Positions 20,229 to 32,533 of a stretch of DNA of 32,741 bases are shown piece by piece (the first letter of the stretch is position 1; each line of letters begins with the position of its first letter). Source of the stretch: Gnetum montanum (lineage: Eukaryota; Streptophyta; Gnetopsida; Gnetales; Gnetaceae); the NCBI GenBank assembly GCA_015680685.1, contig MNCI01013908.1, forward strand, positions 1,042,966 through 1,075,706, read 5' to 3'. The translations under genes were made by a program, and so were the position numbers. The notes below the pieces were generated by a model, which saw only the letters and a list, made by a program, of their open reading frames with translations, was not told the DNA's origin and searched no databases.

Positions 20229-20499
20229 AAAGATTTGGTCCATCAAAAGTACATACATTAAAGCATGCAATCATTGTGCACAAGAAATCAATATTCAAAG
20301 GTATTTGTAAGTAGTAGCCACAAAATAGGAGGGCACCCAATGGATGATAGCTAACTCAAATAGTAGCACATTATGCATGGAACTAACTGAAAGCCTAACA
20401 TGTGCTTATGTTGAAGGCATGGATAAACTTAAAAAATTTCATCCCTAACTCTCTAATGAAGATAATGATACCTGTTGGGAAGAGTTGGAAATCCCTAGT

Positions 20500-22124
20500 A
20501 ACTTTAAGCAGAAACCCCTAGAGCTAACAAATTTATCGACTGACATGGAATATGCATTTTTAAATAATGGTAAACTAGTCATAATTAATGTCAAACTTGC
20601 TCCTGAATAAAAAGAAAAGCTAATAAAGGTGGTTAAAAAATGGCCAACAACCTTTTCTTGGTCATATCTTAAGCTAATAGGAATTGATCTAAGGATATGC
20701 TAACATTGCATTTACATTGATCTAGCCATGAAGCCTAGAAGGCAACCGCAAAGGTAGTTGAATCCCAAATTGAAGTAGATCATTAAAGATAAAATTGAAT
20801 AACTCCTCAAGGTAGGTTTCATATATCCCATGGAAAATAGTGAGTGGGTTAGCCCACTTGTAATTTTTCCAAAGAAATAAGGCAAGTGGTACTTCAGGCT
20901 ATTAAATATGGCAAAATTTAAAGATCATTTTCCATTGTCATTTGTGGATCATGTGTTGGACACCATACCTGGGCATTGTTATTATAGCTTCTTAGATGAT
21001 TATAGTGGCTATAACTAAATCCAAATTACGCTAGAATATTAGGCCAAGATAACATTCATGAGTCCCTGGGGAACTTTTACATATTGTAAGATGCCATTCG
21101 ATCTATGCAATGCCCCTATAACATTTCAGCACCTGGTCCTTAGTATTTTCCAATAGCAAATCTGTAATGGTGTGGAAGTCTTCATGGATGACTTTTCCAC
21201 CTTTGAAGCTACATTGAGCAAGTCTTAAACCACCTTAAGTAAGTACTAAAGAGATGTGTTGAAACAAATCTATGGTTCAACTAGCAAAAGAGCCATCTCA
21301 TGGTCCAGGAAAGCATTATATTGGGACATAGAATCACTCAAGTAGGGATTGAGGTAGATGCAAAAAAGATAAAGGTCATCTAAGGAATTACATGCCAACC
21401 AAAGATAATTAAATATGTTTAGTCGTTCCTTGGACACACTGGCTAGTACTGATGATTCATAGATAATTTCTCTAAGATTGTAAAACCATTGGTAGAGCTT
21501 ACAAAGAAAGATGCACCTTTCATCTGGACCAAGGAATGTGAACATGCATTCCAATAGTTAAAGGAGAAACTCGTAGAAACACCAATCCTACTAGCACCAA
21601 ACTTATCTAGACCCTTCCACATCATGACAAATGTATCTAACTACACCTTAGGAGTAGTGCTCATGTAGATAAAATATAAGAAATACCCATACTATATCCA
21701 CTGCATGAGCCAAATCATTGTGGGAGAACAATTAAATTACACCACCATAGAAAAAGAATTAATGGTAATGGTGTATGCTATAGAAAAGCTTAAGCACTAA
21801 GTGCTTGAATACAAAGTATTTGTGCACATGGACCATAGTGTAATCCTCTTTCTCATGAATAAGTTAATGGTAAGCCCTCATGTCATATGGTGGCTTGTGA
21901 TCTTGCAGGAATTTGATCTCACGATGGTAGATCAAAAAGGGACTAAGAATATGGTTGCTAATCATCTCTCTCTCTCTCTCTCTCTTAAGATGGATAATAA
22001 AGAGGAGGAGAGCCTACTCTCTGATCATTTTCCAGACAAACTCCTCTTTACTGGAGTAATAAATGACCAAACACCCATAGAAAAAACATGGTACAATGGC
22101 ATCCTCACTTATCTTCTTACTTAG
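20500..22124 (+). pseudogene. Reverse transcriptase-RNase H of element A
   Basis: Frames run from FKQKPLELTNL through the RT blocks IEQLLKVGFIYPMENSEWVSPLV-like (20795-20865), KDHFPLSFVDHVLDTIPG (20919-20972), FLDDYSGYN (20991-21017, holding the first catalytic Asp) and GTFTYCKMPFDLCNAP. The YxDD box reads FMDD at 21181-21192. The stretch normally preceding RLLN is short here: GKWYFRLLN, against GKWWVCIDF-LLN in element B. RNase H is visible as LGVVLM, TTIEKELMVMVYAIEKLKH and HMDHSVILFLMNK (to about 21870). A (CT)n run at about 21965-21986 replaces part of the connection domain. Many stops and frameshifts. Confidence 0.85.
21965..21986 (+). repeat. (CT)n microsatellite inside pol
   Basis: About ten CT units, read as LSLSLSL, follow the NMVANHLS motif at the RNase H-integrase boundary. 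They probably expanded from the original LS codons. Confidence 0.9.
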
Positions 22125-22129
22125 GAGAT

Positions 22130-23339
22130 GTCACAAGATTTTGACTTCAAAAAGAAGCAACAATTTCTTCATTAGGCCAAATATTTCATAGAAATCAATG
22201 GACACCTCTACATGGTGTGTATTGATGGCCTAATTTTTTGGTGTGTCCTTAACAAAGATCAACTACACTATTTCCAAGATGCTCATGAAGGACCTTGTGA
22301 AGGCCAATATGTAGGGAGATGCACAGCCATAAAAATCTTGATGGTAGGATACTATTGGCCTATAATCTTTAGGGATGTCCACCATTTTATCCAATCTTGT
22401 GAACATTGTCAATGAGATGGGGGGATGGATGCTTGCATGGAAGGTCCTCAATAGTAGATTTAACCACTGGAACCTTTTGACATATGGAGCATTGACTTCA
22501 TGGATCCCATCACACCCATGTCTAATAGAAAGGCATATATTATCATAGCAGTTGACTATTGCACAAAATGGGCAGAAGCAACACCCATTACTGATTGTAC
22601 ATCATCCACTACTACTAAATTTTTACAAAAAGAATATTGTAAATAGGTTTGAGGTGCCACGTTCACTAATTTTTGACAATGGAACTCATTTCACAAGTTC
22701 CACTTTTAGCAAGTTAATGCAACACTTGGAGGGTTGAACATAAATTAACAACACCCTACCATCTCCAAGCCAATGGTCAAGCAAAGGTAACTAACTAGGA
22801 GATCACAAAAATACTAACATGAATCATTAGAAAATATAGGAAAGATTGGAGTACAAAACTTAATGATGCCCTTTGGGCTTATCGTTCAACATGGAAACTT
22901 CTTATTGGCTACTCTCCCTACGAGTTGGTGTACGAAAAACTTCCAATGCTCCTAATTCAATATGAGCTTTGTACTCTCAATAGCTTTTGATCTAAATCTT
23001 GACCTAAGTCTAGCATAGAAAAAAATATTGATCAACATAAATGTGCTAGATGAAAATCGTTTAGTGGCCCTATCCTTAAATGAGGTGCACAAGGCATTCA
23101 GTAAGAAATGTCATGACCTCAAAATAAGGACAGTAAAACTTCAACCAAGAGACAAGATCCTCCATTGGAATCCCACACATGTACCTTAGAAGGAAAAATT
23201 TCAAACATTGTGAAAGGGACCTTATATAATTAATCAAACCTTTCCCTCTAGGGCCATGTTAATCTACAAACCTAAAAACCCAAATAAAAAGTAGTTGGTC
23301 AATATCCAACAACTAAAACCTTTTCTAGAGCCAAGATAG
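22130..23339 (+). pseudogene. Integrase of element A
   Basis: The zinc-binding N-terminus is at about 22240-22415: DAHEGPCEGQYVGRCTAIKI, then WPIIFRDVHHFIQSCEHCQ. The family's second His (GGH) is replaced by Cys, so the finger is probably broken. The catalytic core shows FDIWSIDFMDPI (first Asp, near 22480), IFDNGTHFTSS (second Asp, near 22670-22700) and, in another frame, a GQAKVTN-EITKIL block with the Glu near 22797. WAYRSTWK and GYSPYELVYEK follow, then a C-terminal region ending LKPFLEPR and TAG at 23339. No chromodomain. At least three frameshifts. Confidence 0.85.
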
Positions 23340-23410
23340 GCCAATGCAACTATCAGCTCAATAGATGGTCAACTATGTTCAATTTTTTGGATCTCCTCCT
23401 TCCAACTCAG

Positions 23411-23425
23411 TTGTGGGGGAGATGG
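23411..23425 (+). other. Polypurine-tract-like sequence after integrase
   Basis: TTGTGGGGGAGATGG follows the integrase stop by about 70 bases. A similar tract at 2661 suggests a conserved element. An LTR does not follow directly; the region continues into a long spacer and ORF3, so this may be an internal or secondary tract. Confidence 0.45.
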
Positions 23426-24950
23426 CCATCAATGCTAATAATCCATATGGCTTCTTAATTTTTCTACATTTTGTTTTCCTCGTTTTTGATTTTACAAGTT
23501 ATTTATTTTACAAATTTTTTGATTTTTGATTTTCTAATTTTTCTAATTTTCCACCATCATTAATACCTTTGAATATTTCTTGATTATTTTACACTTTCTT
23601 ATATATTTTACTTTTTTTTTTATCAAGTGTGATATTTCCTCATTTTTGCTAATAAAATTGCTTTATTGCCATAGGACATAGTGTTGCTGTTGCTATTTAC
23701 TAATGATGGTTTGTGCTTAATGTTGTGATTGTTGATGTCTAGTTTCTATTTTTGAATTTTGATATCTAATAACTATGACATGGTTTATTCTTCATGGAAT
23801 AGGAAGTGAGTCCACATCATCCACCCATCCAATAAAGTCTATGGTTTTTGTTGTTTTAGGGATTTGAGATCCCTTCCATAGAGAAACTTTTAATCGATCA
23901 GTGACCTTGGTAGTTCTGGAATTAAGAATGACTCAAAGTTTTACAAAGGGTGTGACTTTAAGGGGACTCAATACTCTTTGTATTCTTCTACTTTCTTGAG
24001 TGCTTGAGTGTTTTTCATGGACTTCTTATCGTTCCATTCCAACCACTAGTAGGAAGTCAAATAAAGTATTTGCATTGTTGGAATTCTGAATTGAGCTCAT
24101 AAGAAGTCCCTTGTGGAATTTGTGTTTAAAATGACCTGAGAAGATCCATCCTTATTCTAGACCAAAACTAGCCACTTTCAATGACTTTGCATTCCTATAA
24201 GATTGGTCCACCTGCATGAGACACGAGAGTGCTTCCACAAAAAAACCACTATTCCATAAAGAGAAGAAAAGAGAGAAGTAGGAAGTGAGAGAAGGCCTTA
24301 GTTATAGGGGACCTTCAAGCATGGATGCATGTCTTTCTAGTTGCATAACTAGTGCTTGTAGCCTATTTATTTTTCTAAGGGATGTGCTTTGAATTCCCAT
24401 CATTTTTTTGATTTTTTATTGGATTTTTTTTGGATGGGAACCACAAGGGAATTGAGTTATGGCAACATAGATGGGTGGTAGAGACCATACTCACCTCACT
24501 GTTGGGTTCTATGTTATACTCTATGTCTTGGTTTGATGTGCTAGAATTCTTGGATAGATTCTTTTTTTTTGTCCTTAACGTTTCATGGTCATTGATCAAG
24601 TGTGGGGCCCATGAACTTCTTAGTTGAGGCTATGCAAGGGCAACAAGGGCATGAGCCTGCTATGGGGAGGACCCACTTGCATAGCTCTTTATTTGGTTGG
24701 TTAAGGTTCCTTACCTTTGACATTGCTACAATCCTATCTTTCACATATTCCATTGTGTATTTTTCTCTGTACTCGTCAACCTTTTACTCCATTCATCCAC
24801 TAAATCATTTTTTTTTCATTTTTTCAAATTTATGAGCTCCAACACTCTCTTCTCATATTTTCATACTATTCTTGGTCTTTTGAGCTTTCATTTGACCCAA
24901 TTTCATTAAAAATTCTTTGTATTTTGCAATTTTGACCAAAGTCAATTGTC
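23426..24950. other. Long T-rich non-coding spacer between pol and ORF3 of element A
   Basis: No reading frame that I would defend. The first 250 bases are very T-rich. Later parts hold short G/A-rich tracts (for example GAGAAGAAAAGAGAGAAGTAGGAAG near 24260). A long spacer between pol and a third ORF is typical of Athila-clade elements. Confidence 0.5.
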
Positions 24951-24954
24951 ATCT

Positions 24955-25188
24955 ATGATGGTCAATAGCTGCATCGACAAGGCCTCGTCAACATAGTTGA
25001 CTACATCAATAAGGCCCCATTGATGCCTCATCGACATAGTGCAAAAATCCTATATATACTACCACACACTTAGAAATTTTTTTCATTTGCCTCATAACAC
25101 ATGGGGAGTTTTTGCCATTTTTTAGAGCCCTTAACATTCCAACTATTTGTCTAAATCACTCCATTCTTTGATCCTGTAGCTATTGGAG
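24955..25188 (+). promoter_or_regulatory. LTR-like promoter and leader exon of ORF3
   Basis: 24965-25046 aligns with U3 of the element A LTR (17089-17190): AGCTGCATCGACAAGGCCTCGTCAAC, split by a few changes from AGCTACATCGATGAGG, and later GCCTCATCGACATAGTG. TATATATA at 25051-25058 stands where the LTR has TATAAATA. Past the TATA box the two diverge. The leader would run from about 25080 to a donor, GGAG|GTAAGC, at 25188/25189. Confidence 0.55.
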
Positions 25189-25497
25189 GTAAGCTCTTTA
25201 TCATGGGGGCTACAAACCTTAAGGTTTGTGATGAAATTTTTTGAAAATTTTTCTAACTTCTCGAAAGGATTAATAACATTAATAATATACAAACATCAAT
25301 TTTTTCAAGAGTTAACCTTTCCAACAATCTTTGGGATGATTTATTAATAATAACACATGAATAAAATAATGATTGGAGTAATTAAACTAGCCATAATCAC
25401 AACTTAGCCAAGTGTAACTATCTTAAAGAGATAAAGGTATCCCAATTGCTTCCTATTATATAATGATTGCTAACCCATGGTCTTATTGTGATTACAG
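25189..25497 (+). other. Predicted leader intron of ORF3 (309 bp)
   Basis: Donor GGAG|GTAAGC; branch-like TGCTAAC at 25467-25473; acceptor TTGTGATTACAG immediately before ATG at 25498. The interior is A/T-rich, like plant introns. Confidence 0.6.
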
Positions 25498-26056
25498 ATG
25501 GCACCAAGACCTAAGCACCCATAGGAAGATGAACCTTCTCAACCAAAGGAGAAATAGCCCAAACCTAGAAGGGGCTAACATGAACAAGCTGAAGAACTGT
25601 CAAAGGCAACCCATGCAATGGGACCTTTTTTTGAGGAGCATGAAGTGGAATCTATTTGATAGATTCCAAAAGGATAAGTGCCCACAAAGAAATCATTATG
25701 AGGAGAAGTGCTAGGACCCACACCAAGGCTTGAAGTCACTTTGACTCAAGTCTACCTTGACACCATCAGGTCTCGAGAGATTCAATGATCAATTCTTCAA
25801 GAAATAAACTTCAAGCCATTTGTAGAGAAAGCTCTAGTAGATGTCAAAACATAACTACAAACCTCTCCCATGTGGTCAATCATCACATCCAAAGAGAAAT
25901 GGTACATAGAAGAGATATATCTCTTCTAGAACAATAGAAGGCCAAGGTCCATAATAAAGATCAAGGATATTTAGGTGTCCTACTTAGCCGAAGCTATCAC
26001 ATAGGCACTAAGGTTGCCTAAAATTAGAACAAAATTTGCAAAGCTATCAACGAAAG
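25498..26056 (+). pseudogene. ORF3 (Athila env-like position) of element A, truncated
   Basis: Starts MAPRPKHP directly at the splice acceptor. A basic, charged N-terminus (SQPKEK, PKPRRG, HEQAEELSKATHAMGPFFEEH) is followed by a globular part with the spacing FKPFVEKALVDVKT, W-IITSKEKWYIEEIYLF and a final LRLPK block. The position after pol, the leader intron and this general pattern fit the third ORF of Athila-clade elements, often called env-like though its role is unproven. I see no transmembrane segment in what remains. About ten stops are present. The insertion of the element B LTR at 26057 removes the C-terminal part. Confidence 0.6.
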
Positions 26057-26934
26057 TGATAAATCATGTTTTTCATCACTCCGATATTAGGATGGTTGCG
26101 ATATCGGGTACAAAATATCAAGTATGCATTATCATGAACCAAGATACGATATCATACATTCGATATCGTAGGGTTACTCCTAGGTCTATAAATATAGTGC
26201 CCAGGTGCACAATTGGGAGTAAGTTTTTAGCAGTCAAGTAGCGAAACTCTTGCAGTTTTTCCATTTGAAAGTTAGAGTATTTTTCAAGTGCCCATAGTAG
26301 GAGGTCTAAGTGTGAATGGATCTTTATTCAAGCATTGATGTACCTGAGCACACCATTGTGTTGGCAAAAAAGACGAGCTCTTTGATCCATTCCTTGTAGC
26401 ACTTGAGATTTTCTTTCTTATGCATTTGTATTTCATGCAATTTATATTAATGTTATTTGTGTAGTAATTAACGTTGATTAATCAAGCAACTTATTAAGAT
26501 ACACAAGAACGACCCCTTCGAGCATACATGTGACACTTGGTAGCTCAAAAATGATTAGTGTTTGATAGCCCAACAGTGTTTACACGAAGTTCAGGATGTG
26601 TCCAAGAAGTGGGAACAGTTACTTGTGTTAGGCTATCTTAGACTATAGTTTACTTAGTAATTAATTGCTCTTACTTTTAATCACTCTTACTTTTGTTCTT
26701 GATCTAGGTGAGTAATTCCATAAAAACACAAAATAATAAAAATCATAGGCCTTAGTCACACTTAACCATACAATTGCATTCCACAAGTGGGACTAGGAAG
26801 ATAATGAATGAACAACACATACACACTGTTTAACTCTAGTGTACCTAATAATTACATTATGTGAAATTCAACTGGATTGCACATGAACTCTTATGATTCA
26901 TATGTTGGACGTAGGGGTACCTCACTGCTCATCA
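26057..26934 (+). mobile_element. 5' LTR of element B (Athila-like), 878 bp
   Basis: Starts TGATAAATCATG and ends GTACCTCACTGCTCATCA. U3 carries CGATATCG at 26099-26106 and 26161-26168 and CGATATCA at 26147-26154, then TATAAATA at 26187-26194. Downstream text aligns with LTR A (CATAG-AGG, GGATC-TTATTC-AGCATTG-TGTACCT) and with the partial LTR at 1-336. The primer site follows. It inserted into ORF3 of element A; the left flank is GAAAG, and the matching right flank is outside what survives. Confidence 0.85.
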
Positions 26935-26935
26935 T

Positions 26936-26955
26936 TGGCACTATTGCCACGGACT
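26936..26955 (+). other. Primer binding site of element B, tRNA-Asp type
   Basis: TGGCACTATTGCCACGGACT, one base after the LTR end, is the same type as the site of element A. Its differences from TGGCGCCGTTGCC are again C-to-T and G-to-A. Confidence 0.7.
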
Positions 26956-27091
26956 GTAGTTTTTCATGTGCTATCTAAACCCAATGAAACTTAGTAACCT
27001 AGTTTTTCGAACCCTAAGAGTAAAATCCTATAGAAAAAAATTATTATTTCATTAAATTAAATATTAACTACACACTATTTATTAACACAAA

Positions 27092-30000
27092 ATGTCTTCT
27101 TCTCATAGGAGCCCATCTCCACTCAGGGCAGTTCAGGTGCCTAAACAATACCAGGTGGTATATGCTCATCCTGATAAGTATGTACCAAACTTTACCTTCA
27201 TCTTACATCAAGATGAACTAATGCAGTGGCGTGATATGGAAGGCAACATCGTGTTTCCACCTAATCAATTTGTTCCAGCAATGCTTTAGCTAATGCTCAC
27301 ATGAAACGGGCTTCAACATCTTCATGGAGAATACGAGATGCAAGATCCCAACTCAAGGGATTATCATCCTACTAAAGCACAAAAATTAAGGGATCGTTAG
27401 CTGGAGCACCAACATGAGCTTGTGAAGGATAAGGGGTCAAACATATTTCCACCTCCGCTTGGCCTAATTGAGGAAGGTTACAACTTCTTTAATGATTCTC
27501 CTCTCTTTGACTTTGTTCAAGGAGCCCTCAACCAGAATGTACAATCCACAATCCATAATCGAAGTTCTAGTCAAAATAGATCCAATGACAAAAATGGATC
27601 TAGAGAAGCAAGTCAAGAAAAGGGAAATAAAGGAGATCATGATCATGATTGTGGTTGTGAACATTGAAGAAAACATGATAGGCATCAATGTGAAGCAAGT
27701 TCCCCTTCTTCTTCCCTTTCATCATCATCATCATCTTCTTCATCTGGTTTAGATCATGGCCATAGAAGAAATAACCATGATGGAGGTGATCGAAGGGACC
27801 AAAACAATAGAAGGGACTATCAAAATAGTCATGACCAAAGATGTGGGCAATCTAGAGATGTCCATCATCAAGATAGGAGGGCTAGTAGAGAACATCATAG
27901 GCACCATCATCATGGCCTTTATGAACCTCTACTTGTTGCTCAGGGCATGTTGAATATTGTACAAGTTGTGAGGATTCCAACAAGGCATGTAAAGAATGAT
28001 AGAATAAATAGGTTGGATATGCATAACATCCCTCAGTTTGAGGGAGGATATGATGCTGATACACAAAATCATCTCTAGGCCTTCCAAGATGCATGTGCCT
28101 TGCAAAATATTGAGAACACATGGTAAAAGCTAAAATTATTTCCAAGCACACTCATAAAGGAAGCAAAAAATTGGTATCGATCCTTGGAACCAAAATCAAT
28201 CAGGTTGTGGAGTACAATGTTGGAACTATTCAATGACAAATATCAAACATACTTCTAAGTATCCAATCTAAGGAAAAACATTCAAGGGTGGAAATAAGGG
28301 AATCATGAGCCCTTGGATGCTACTATTGGTTGATACTACTCTCTATTGCATACATGTCCTAGCCATGGATACTCTCAACTTGATTAGCTTCACCATATCA
28401 TAGATGAGTTGTGGTTTGAAACAAGGAAAACCCTTGGTGTCTATGCCCAAGGGAGATTGACAGAGTTAAGCACCCATCAGATCCAACAACTAATTGAGCA
28501 AGTAGCCAAGGAGGAGGGAGAATTGAGAAAATGTGAAAGTGCAAAAGAATACAATAGGGACCCTTCTATTTGGAAAAATGGGATTCGATTTTATGACAGT
28601 GAGGATGAATTTGCCAAAGATGAGGTGGTTAATCAGAAAACCTTGCCATTCCATAAATTGTAATAAAAAATCATGACTTGGTTGGATCAATTATGGAACT
28701 CCATGGAAAATAGATTTTCATCTATTCTAAAAATTGTTAAAGAGTCCAAGGAGCAAAGTGGTGAACGTGAGAGCCAAAGGCATAAGGAGGTCGAACATGC
28801 CATATCTAAAGGTAAAGGTAAAATGGTTGTGATTGAGATGGTTGTGGATAGTGATTCAGATGATGATCATGGGTGTGATGTCTACCAGTATGAACATCCT
28901 AAGGGATGTTGCCTAGTTATATCACACTTGTAGGAATCTAGGGTGTATGCCTTACATCCACGACTTGCACAAAGGAAAATGCCCAAAACATTGTCTTATC
29001 CACAAGGAAATCCTTGATAGCTTCACCAACCACAACAATACTATCCAAGTGGAACTCATTTGCAACCTCATGAATTGTACTAGAAATGGTAGCAACCACA
29101 ATCATGGGCATTACCACCTCCAAGACAACAATACCCTTACCAGCAACCAGATCCTTATAGTTACTATGTTCATCAACCTTCATCTCTAAGAAACTCCTCT
29201 GGTCATGTTGCTACTTACCAACCTCACCACTACCCTCCTGAAACATACCAATCACCCTATCCAATGAGGCATGCCACCTACTATCCTCATGCAGCTCCTG
29301 TTCCTACACCTACTCCTCCACCTCCTACATAGCTACCACCTTCTCCATCCATGTAGGATGAATTGCCTACAAAACCATAACAAAGGAACACTACGAGGGA
29401 AATTAACTTGCAATTGATTAACCCATCTAGCAGGTCAAAACCATGAACAAAGAAAAGACCTTTCTTCCAACCTTGCAATCCACCAAAGCCCTCAAACACA
29501 TCGTTGGTTGATAATCTTGCTCCTCCACCTTCCTCCATTTCCTCTTTATCCAAGTCCCCTTCAAACCAAAATCCCTCTCAAATCCATACTATAATGCTAA
29601 CACATGTTGTATCCAATTGGATTTGAGCTGGTAACTAGCCTAGAAAATTAGCTGATCCTGGGAGTCCCCTAGTTTACTTGCAAATTGCTAGGAATGAGCC
29701 TTATAAGGCTCTTATTTAATCTAGTTTCGATGTTAATTTGATCTCACATGAGATGTACATAATGTGGAACCTTCCTTCTTTGAAGAAGAGCAACATCTAG
29801 CTAGAACTAGTAGACCGGTCCATCACTATTCCATTGGGAGTAATTAAGGACATCATCACCACCATTTGTGACTAGTCATATCCTACTAATTTCCTAGTAA
29901 TCAAAGTGGAGAATTGCAAGTGGGACTTTCCAATTATTATAGGAAGCGTGTGGCTAAGTACTGTTGATGCCAAAATGGGTATTAGAGATATTTCCTTGGA

Positions 30001-30821
30001 AATATTAAAAGAAAATCAATTTGGAAAGATCAAGAAGAAGAGAGTTCCATGTATCATGTACAGTGATTTAGGGTGCCATTGTATGTAGAAATTATGGTTA
30101 GTAAAGCAAACATCTATCTCTACATGCAAGAAGTGTGCACTAGAAGCTGATATCCTAGAGATGTTTGTATGTAGCAATCACAAAAAAATACGGCATTCAG
30201 TGGTTGATAGCTAGTGCTAGTAGCAGTACATTATGCATGGAACTAACTAAGGGCGTAATGTACGAGTACATTGCAAGTATGGATGAACTCAAGCAAGTTC
30301 ACCACCAGCTCTATGAAGGAGCAAATGATGATGTCAATTGGGGTGAGCTAGAAATTCCTAACAATTTTAAACAATAGGCCTTTGAATTGAAGATGCTACC
30401 ACTGGAATAGAGTATGTATTTTTGAAAAATGAAAGGTCAGTTATCATTAATTCCAAGCTTACTACAGAACAAAAGAAAAAGTTGATAAACGTTATGGAAA
30501 ATAGGTCAACAACCTTTGCTTGGTCATATCCCGAGCTCACTAGGATAGATCCAAGAATATGCCAGCATAGGATATACACCGACCCCTTTGTCAAACTAAA
30601 ATGACAACTGCAACGACATTTGAATCCTAAGTTAAAATAGATTGTCAAAGAGGAGATTGAACAACTCCTCAAAGTAGGATTCATTTATCCTATTGTAGAT
30701 TGTGAGTGGATCAGTCCACTCGTGATCGTGCCAAAGAAAAAAGGCAAATGGTGGGTGTGCATTGACTTTTGACTACTCAACATGGCAACTTTCAAGGATC
30801 ATTTTTCATTGCCTTTTGTAG
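27092..30821 (+). pseudogene. Gag-protease-RT of element B, cut off inside RT
   Basis: One nearly continuous frame set. The gag N-terminus (MSSSHRSPSPLRAVQVPKQY) is followed by a Ser-rich run and a His-rich block (REHHRHHHHGLYE near 27885-27923). The gag domain is at about 28006-28256 (NIPQFEGGYDADTQ, DACALQNIENTW, NWYRSLEPKS). A helical linker follows (LTELSTHQIQQLIEQVAKEE, 28458-28517), then an acidic patch (DSDSDDDHG) and a Pro/Tyr-rich stretch to 29340. Protease at about 29690-30060 keeps VNLISHEMY but has lost the catalytic Asp. RT runs from about 30400 (TFAWSYPELTRIDPRICQH, EQLLKVGFIYPI, ISPLVIVPKKKGKWW) to KDHFSLPFV, where LTR D begins. It shows what element A lost from gag. More than twenty stops. 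Confidence 0.88.
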
Positions 30822-32533
30822 TGATCGAAAACGTCGGTGGCTGGAACACCGAGAGGTTGCTAGCCGTATATTTTAACCCCGAATCTGTGCGAGGGCCGTG
30901 CTGGAGAGAAACAAAAATGGGGTGCCCTAAATGGTCTGGTCGATCAAACAAGGACTTAATAGGTTTAAATTAACCTTTCGTAAACGTTTGTTTTAGAAGT
31001 GACGTATGTAAGTAAAGCGATGATCAATGAATGCAAGATGATAAAAATAGTGCAAAAGATAATGATAGTAAACAAAGAATACAACAAACTTGGGTAAGAA
31101 AATGCACCGCCCCAAGATGGAAAATCTAATCTTTGTTTTGTTGAAAGGCATACAACTGAATATGCAACACTAGAATGGCATAGCTTATAATAGAGTAGTA
31201 TGGTCACAGGTCCCTGAATTATAGCCAATAGCTTGCTACTCGGGATTCTTTTGCTTGCCAATCTACTTGCCAAATTGTCAAAATGCTAAACCCGCAAAAG
31301 GATGTCTGAAGTCAACCAAAATGCTCAAAGCTAACCAAAATGCTAAAAATGCCAACTATGCTTTCCAAAAGCAAACCCTTTGAACATTGTTCGCCAAGGT
31401 ATTTATAGGGCTAGGAGCAAGAGAAAAAATGTGGTCTAGATGCCACGTGTCCTAGGTCCCACAAGGTGCAAGCATGGTTGTGCTATGTAGGTGTGTGATG
31501 CTGGATGTGAACACTGTTATGCTATGATCATACTACTGAAACTACATGTGCCAAAATCCAAAAAGCATACCAACAATGAAAGCAAAATGAAGCCTATGCT
31601 TCAGGACTACATCTTCCCTACTCTTGTGAGAAAGGGTCAAGTGTAGGAAAAATATTGGGGATTAACAAGGGATATGGAAAATGAAGAAAACTTGTTGATT
31701 TTGTCTACCAAAGAGATGCCAGGGTGAGAATGATCATTTCCAACAAGTTTTAGAGCTAACTGAAAACGTCTTGATGCCTCCATGTAAGTGTTACATTACT
31801 TACATTGTCCATCATGTTGGCGTAGCCTAAGTAACTGCACACTATGATGTGCTACGCTACCTAGCGTAGCATAGCGTAGTCGCCAATCTTGAAAGGAGTC
31901 TTACCTAGAAGCCGAGAGCATCTATCTGCAACTTTGTCTTTCATGCTAGAAAGCCTTCGGACATGCTAAGTTCATCCTTGGGACATTTTGTTGTTTTGCA
32001 TCCTCGCTATGTTGTGCTACGCTATGTAGCGAAGCACAACGTAGTAGCCAATATGACATGCATCCTTGTTTAATCTACAATGTTTTATTAGGAAACCTTG
32101 CTTGAGGCATGAGGGCTAAGTGGGATAGGCAGTTTTGGAGGTCGAAGCATTGCCAAGTGTGATCCTCTTACTAGAGTCACTCGGTAGAGGGGCCTTTGTG
32201 CATTTTTTCCTTGCTATGCTGCATAGTGTAGCACAACGTAGCACCCAGTGTTAGCCGAATCCTAACTCATTTTTGCAAAAGTTTTGTTATAGGATGTTTG
32301 TCATGTCTTGGTGTGTCAGCAGAGTAAGCTTGTCTGATGGTTGAAGCAAGGGCAAATGCTTTTACTACATCGGAGCTACTTGAGTAGGAGTGTTGTCGAA
32401 GTACATCCCTACTACGCTGTGCTACGCTGTGTAGCATAGCACAACGTAGCACTCATATTGAGATAATACTTGACAAAATTTTCCACATTCTATTACGTCG
32501 TATCGCTCACGCTTCAGGGATGAAATAGGGTAG
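30822..32533 (-). mobile_element. LTR D, minus strand, large and comparatively young (right end not seen)
   Basis: The plus-strand edge TGATCGAAAACG is the LTR end (GTTTTCGATCA on the minus strand), inserted after TGTAG (30817-30821) in the RT of element B. TATAAATA lies on the minus strand at 31407-31400. To its right, U3 carries four large palindromes (31851, 32011, 32212, 32419) about 200 bases apart. CpG is well preserved, unlike in A and B. No CA-TGTAG junction was found before 32534, so the right end is either outside the window or hidden by the next insertion. No coding sequence is seen. Confidence 0.6.
31851..32449. repeat. Four palindromic GTGCTACGCT units spaced ~160-210 bp in U3 of LTR D
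   Basis: Unit 1: GCTACGCTA (31851-31859) and TAGCGTAGC (31862-31870), perfect. Unit 2: GTTGTGCTACGCTA (32011-32024) against 32027-32040, one mismatch. Unit 3 near 32212-32233 (GCTATGCTGCATAGTGTAGC) is degenerate. Unit 4: GTGCTACGCT (32419-32428) against 32433-32442, one mismatch. Three are followed by ACAACGTAG. Confidence 0.8.

Noticed and set aside
26014-26241. 75-codon frame across 26057
   Set aside because: It joins the end of ORF3 with LTR B sequence; it is a chance fusion at the insertion site.
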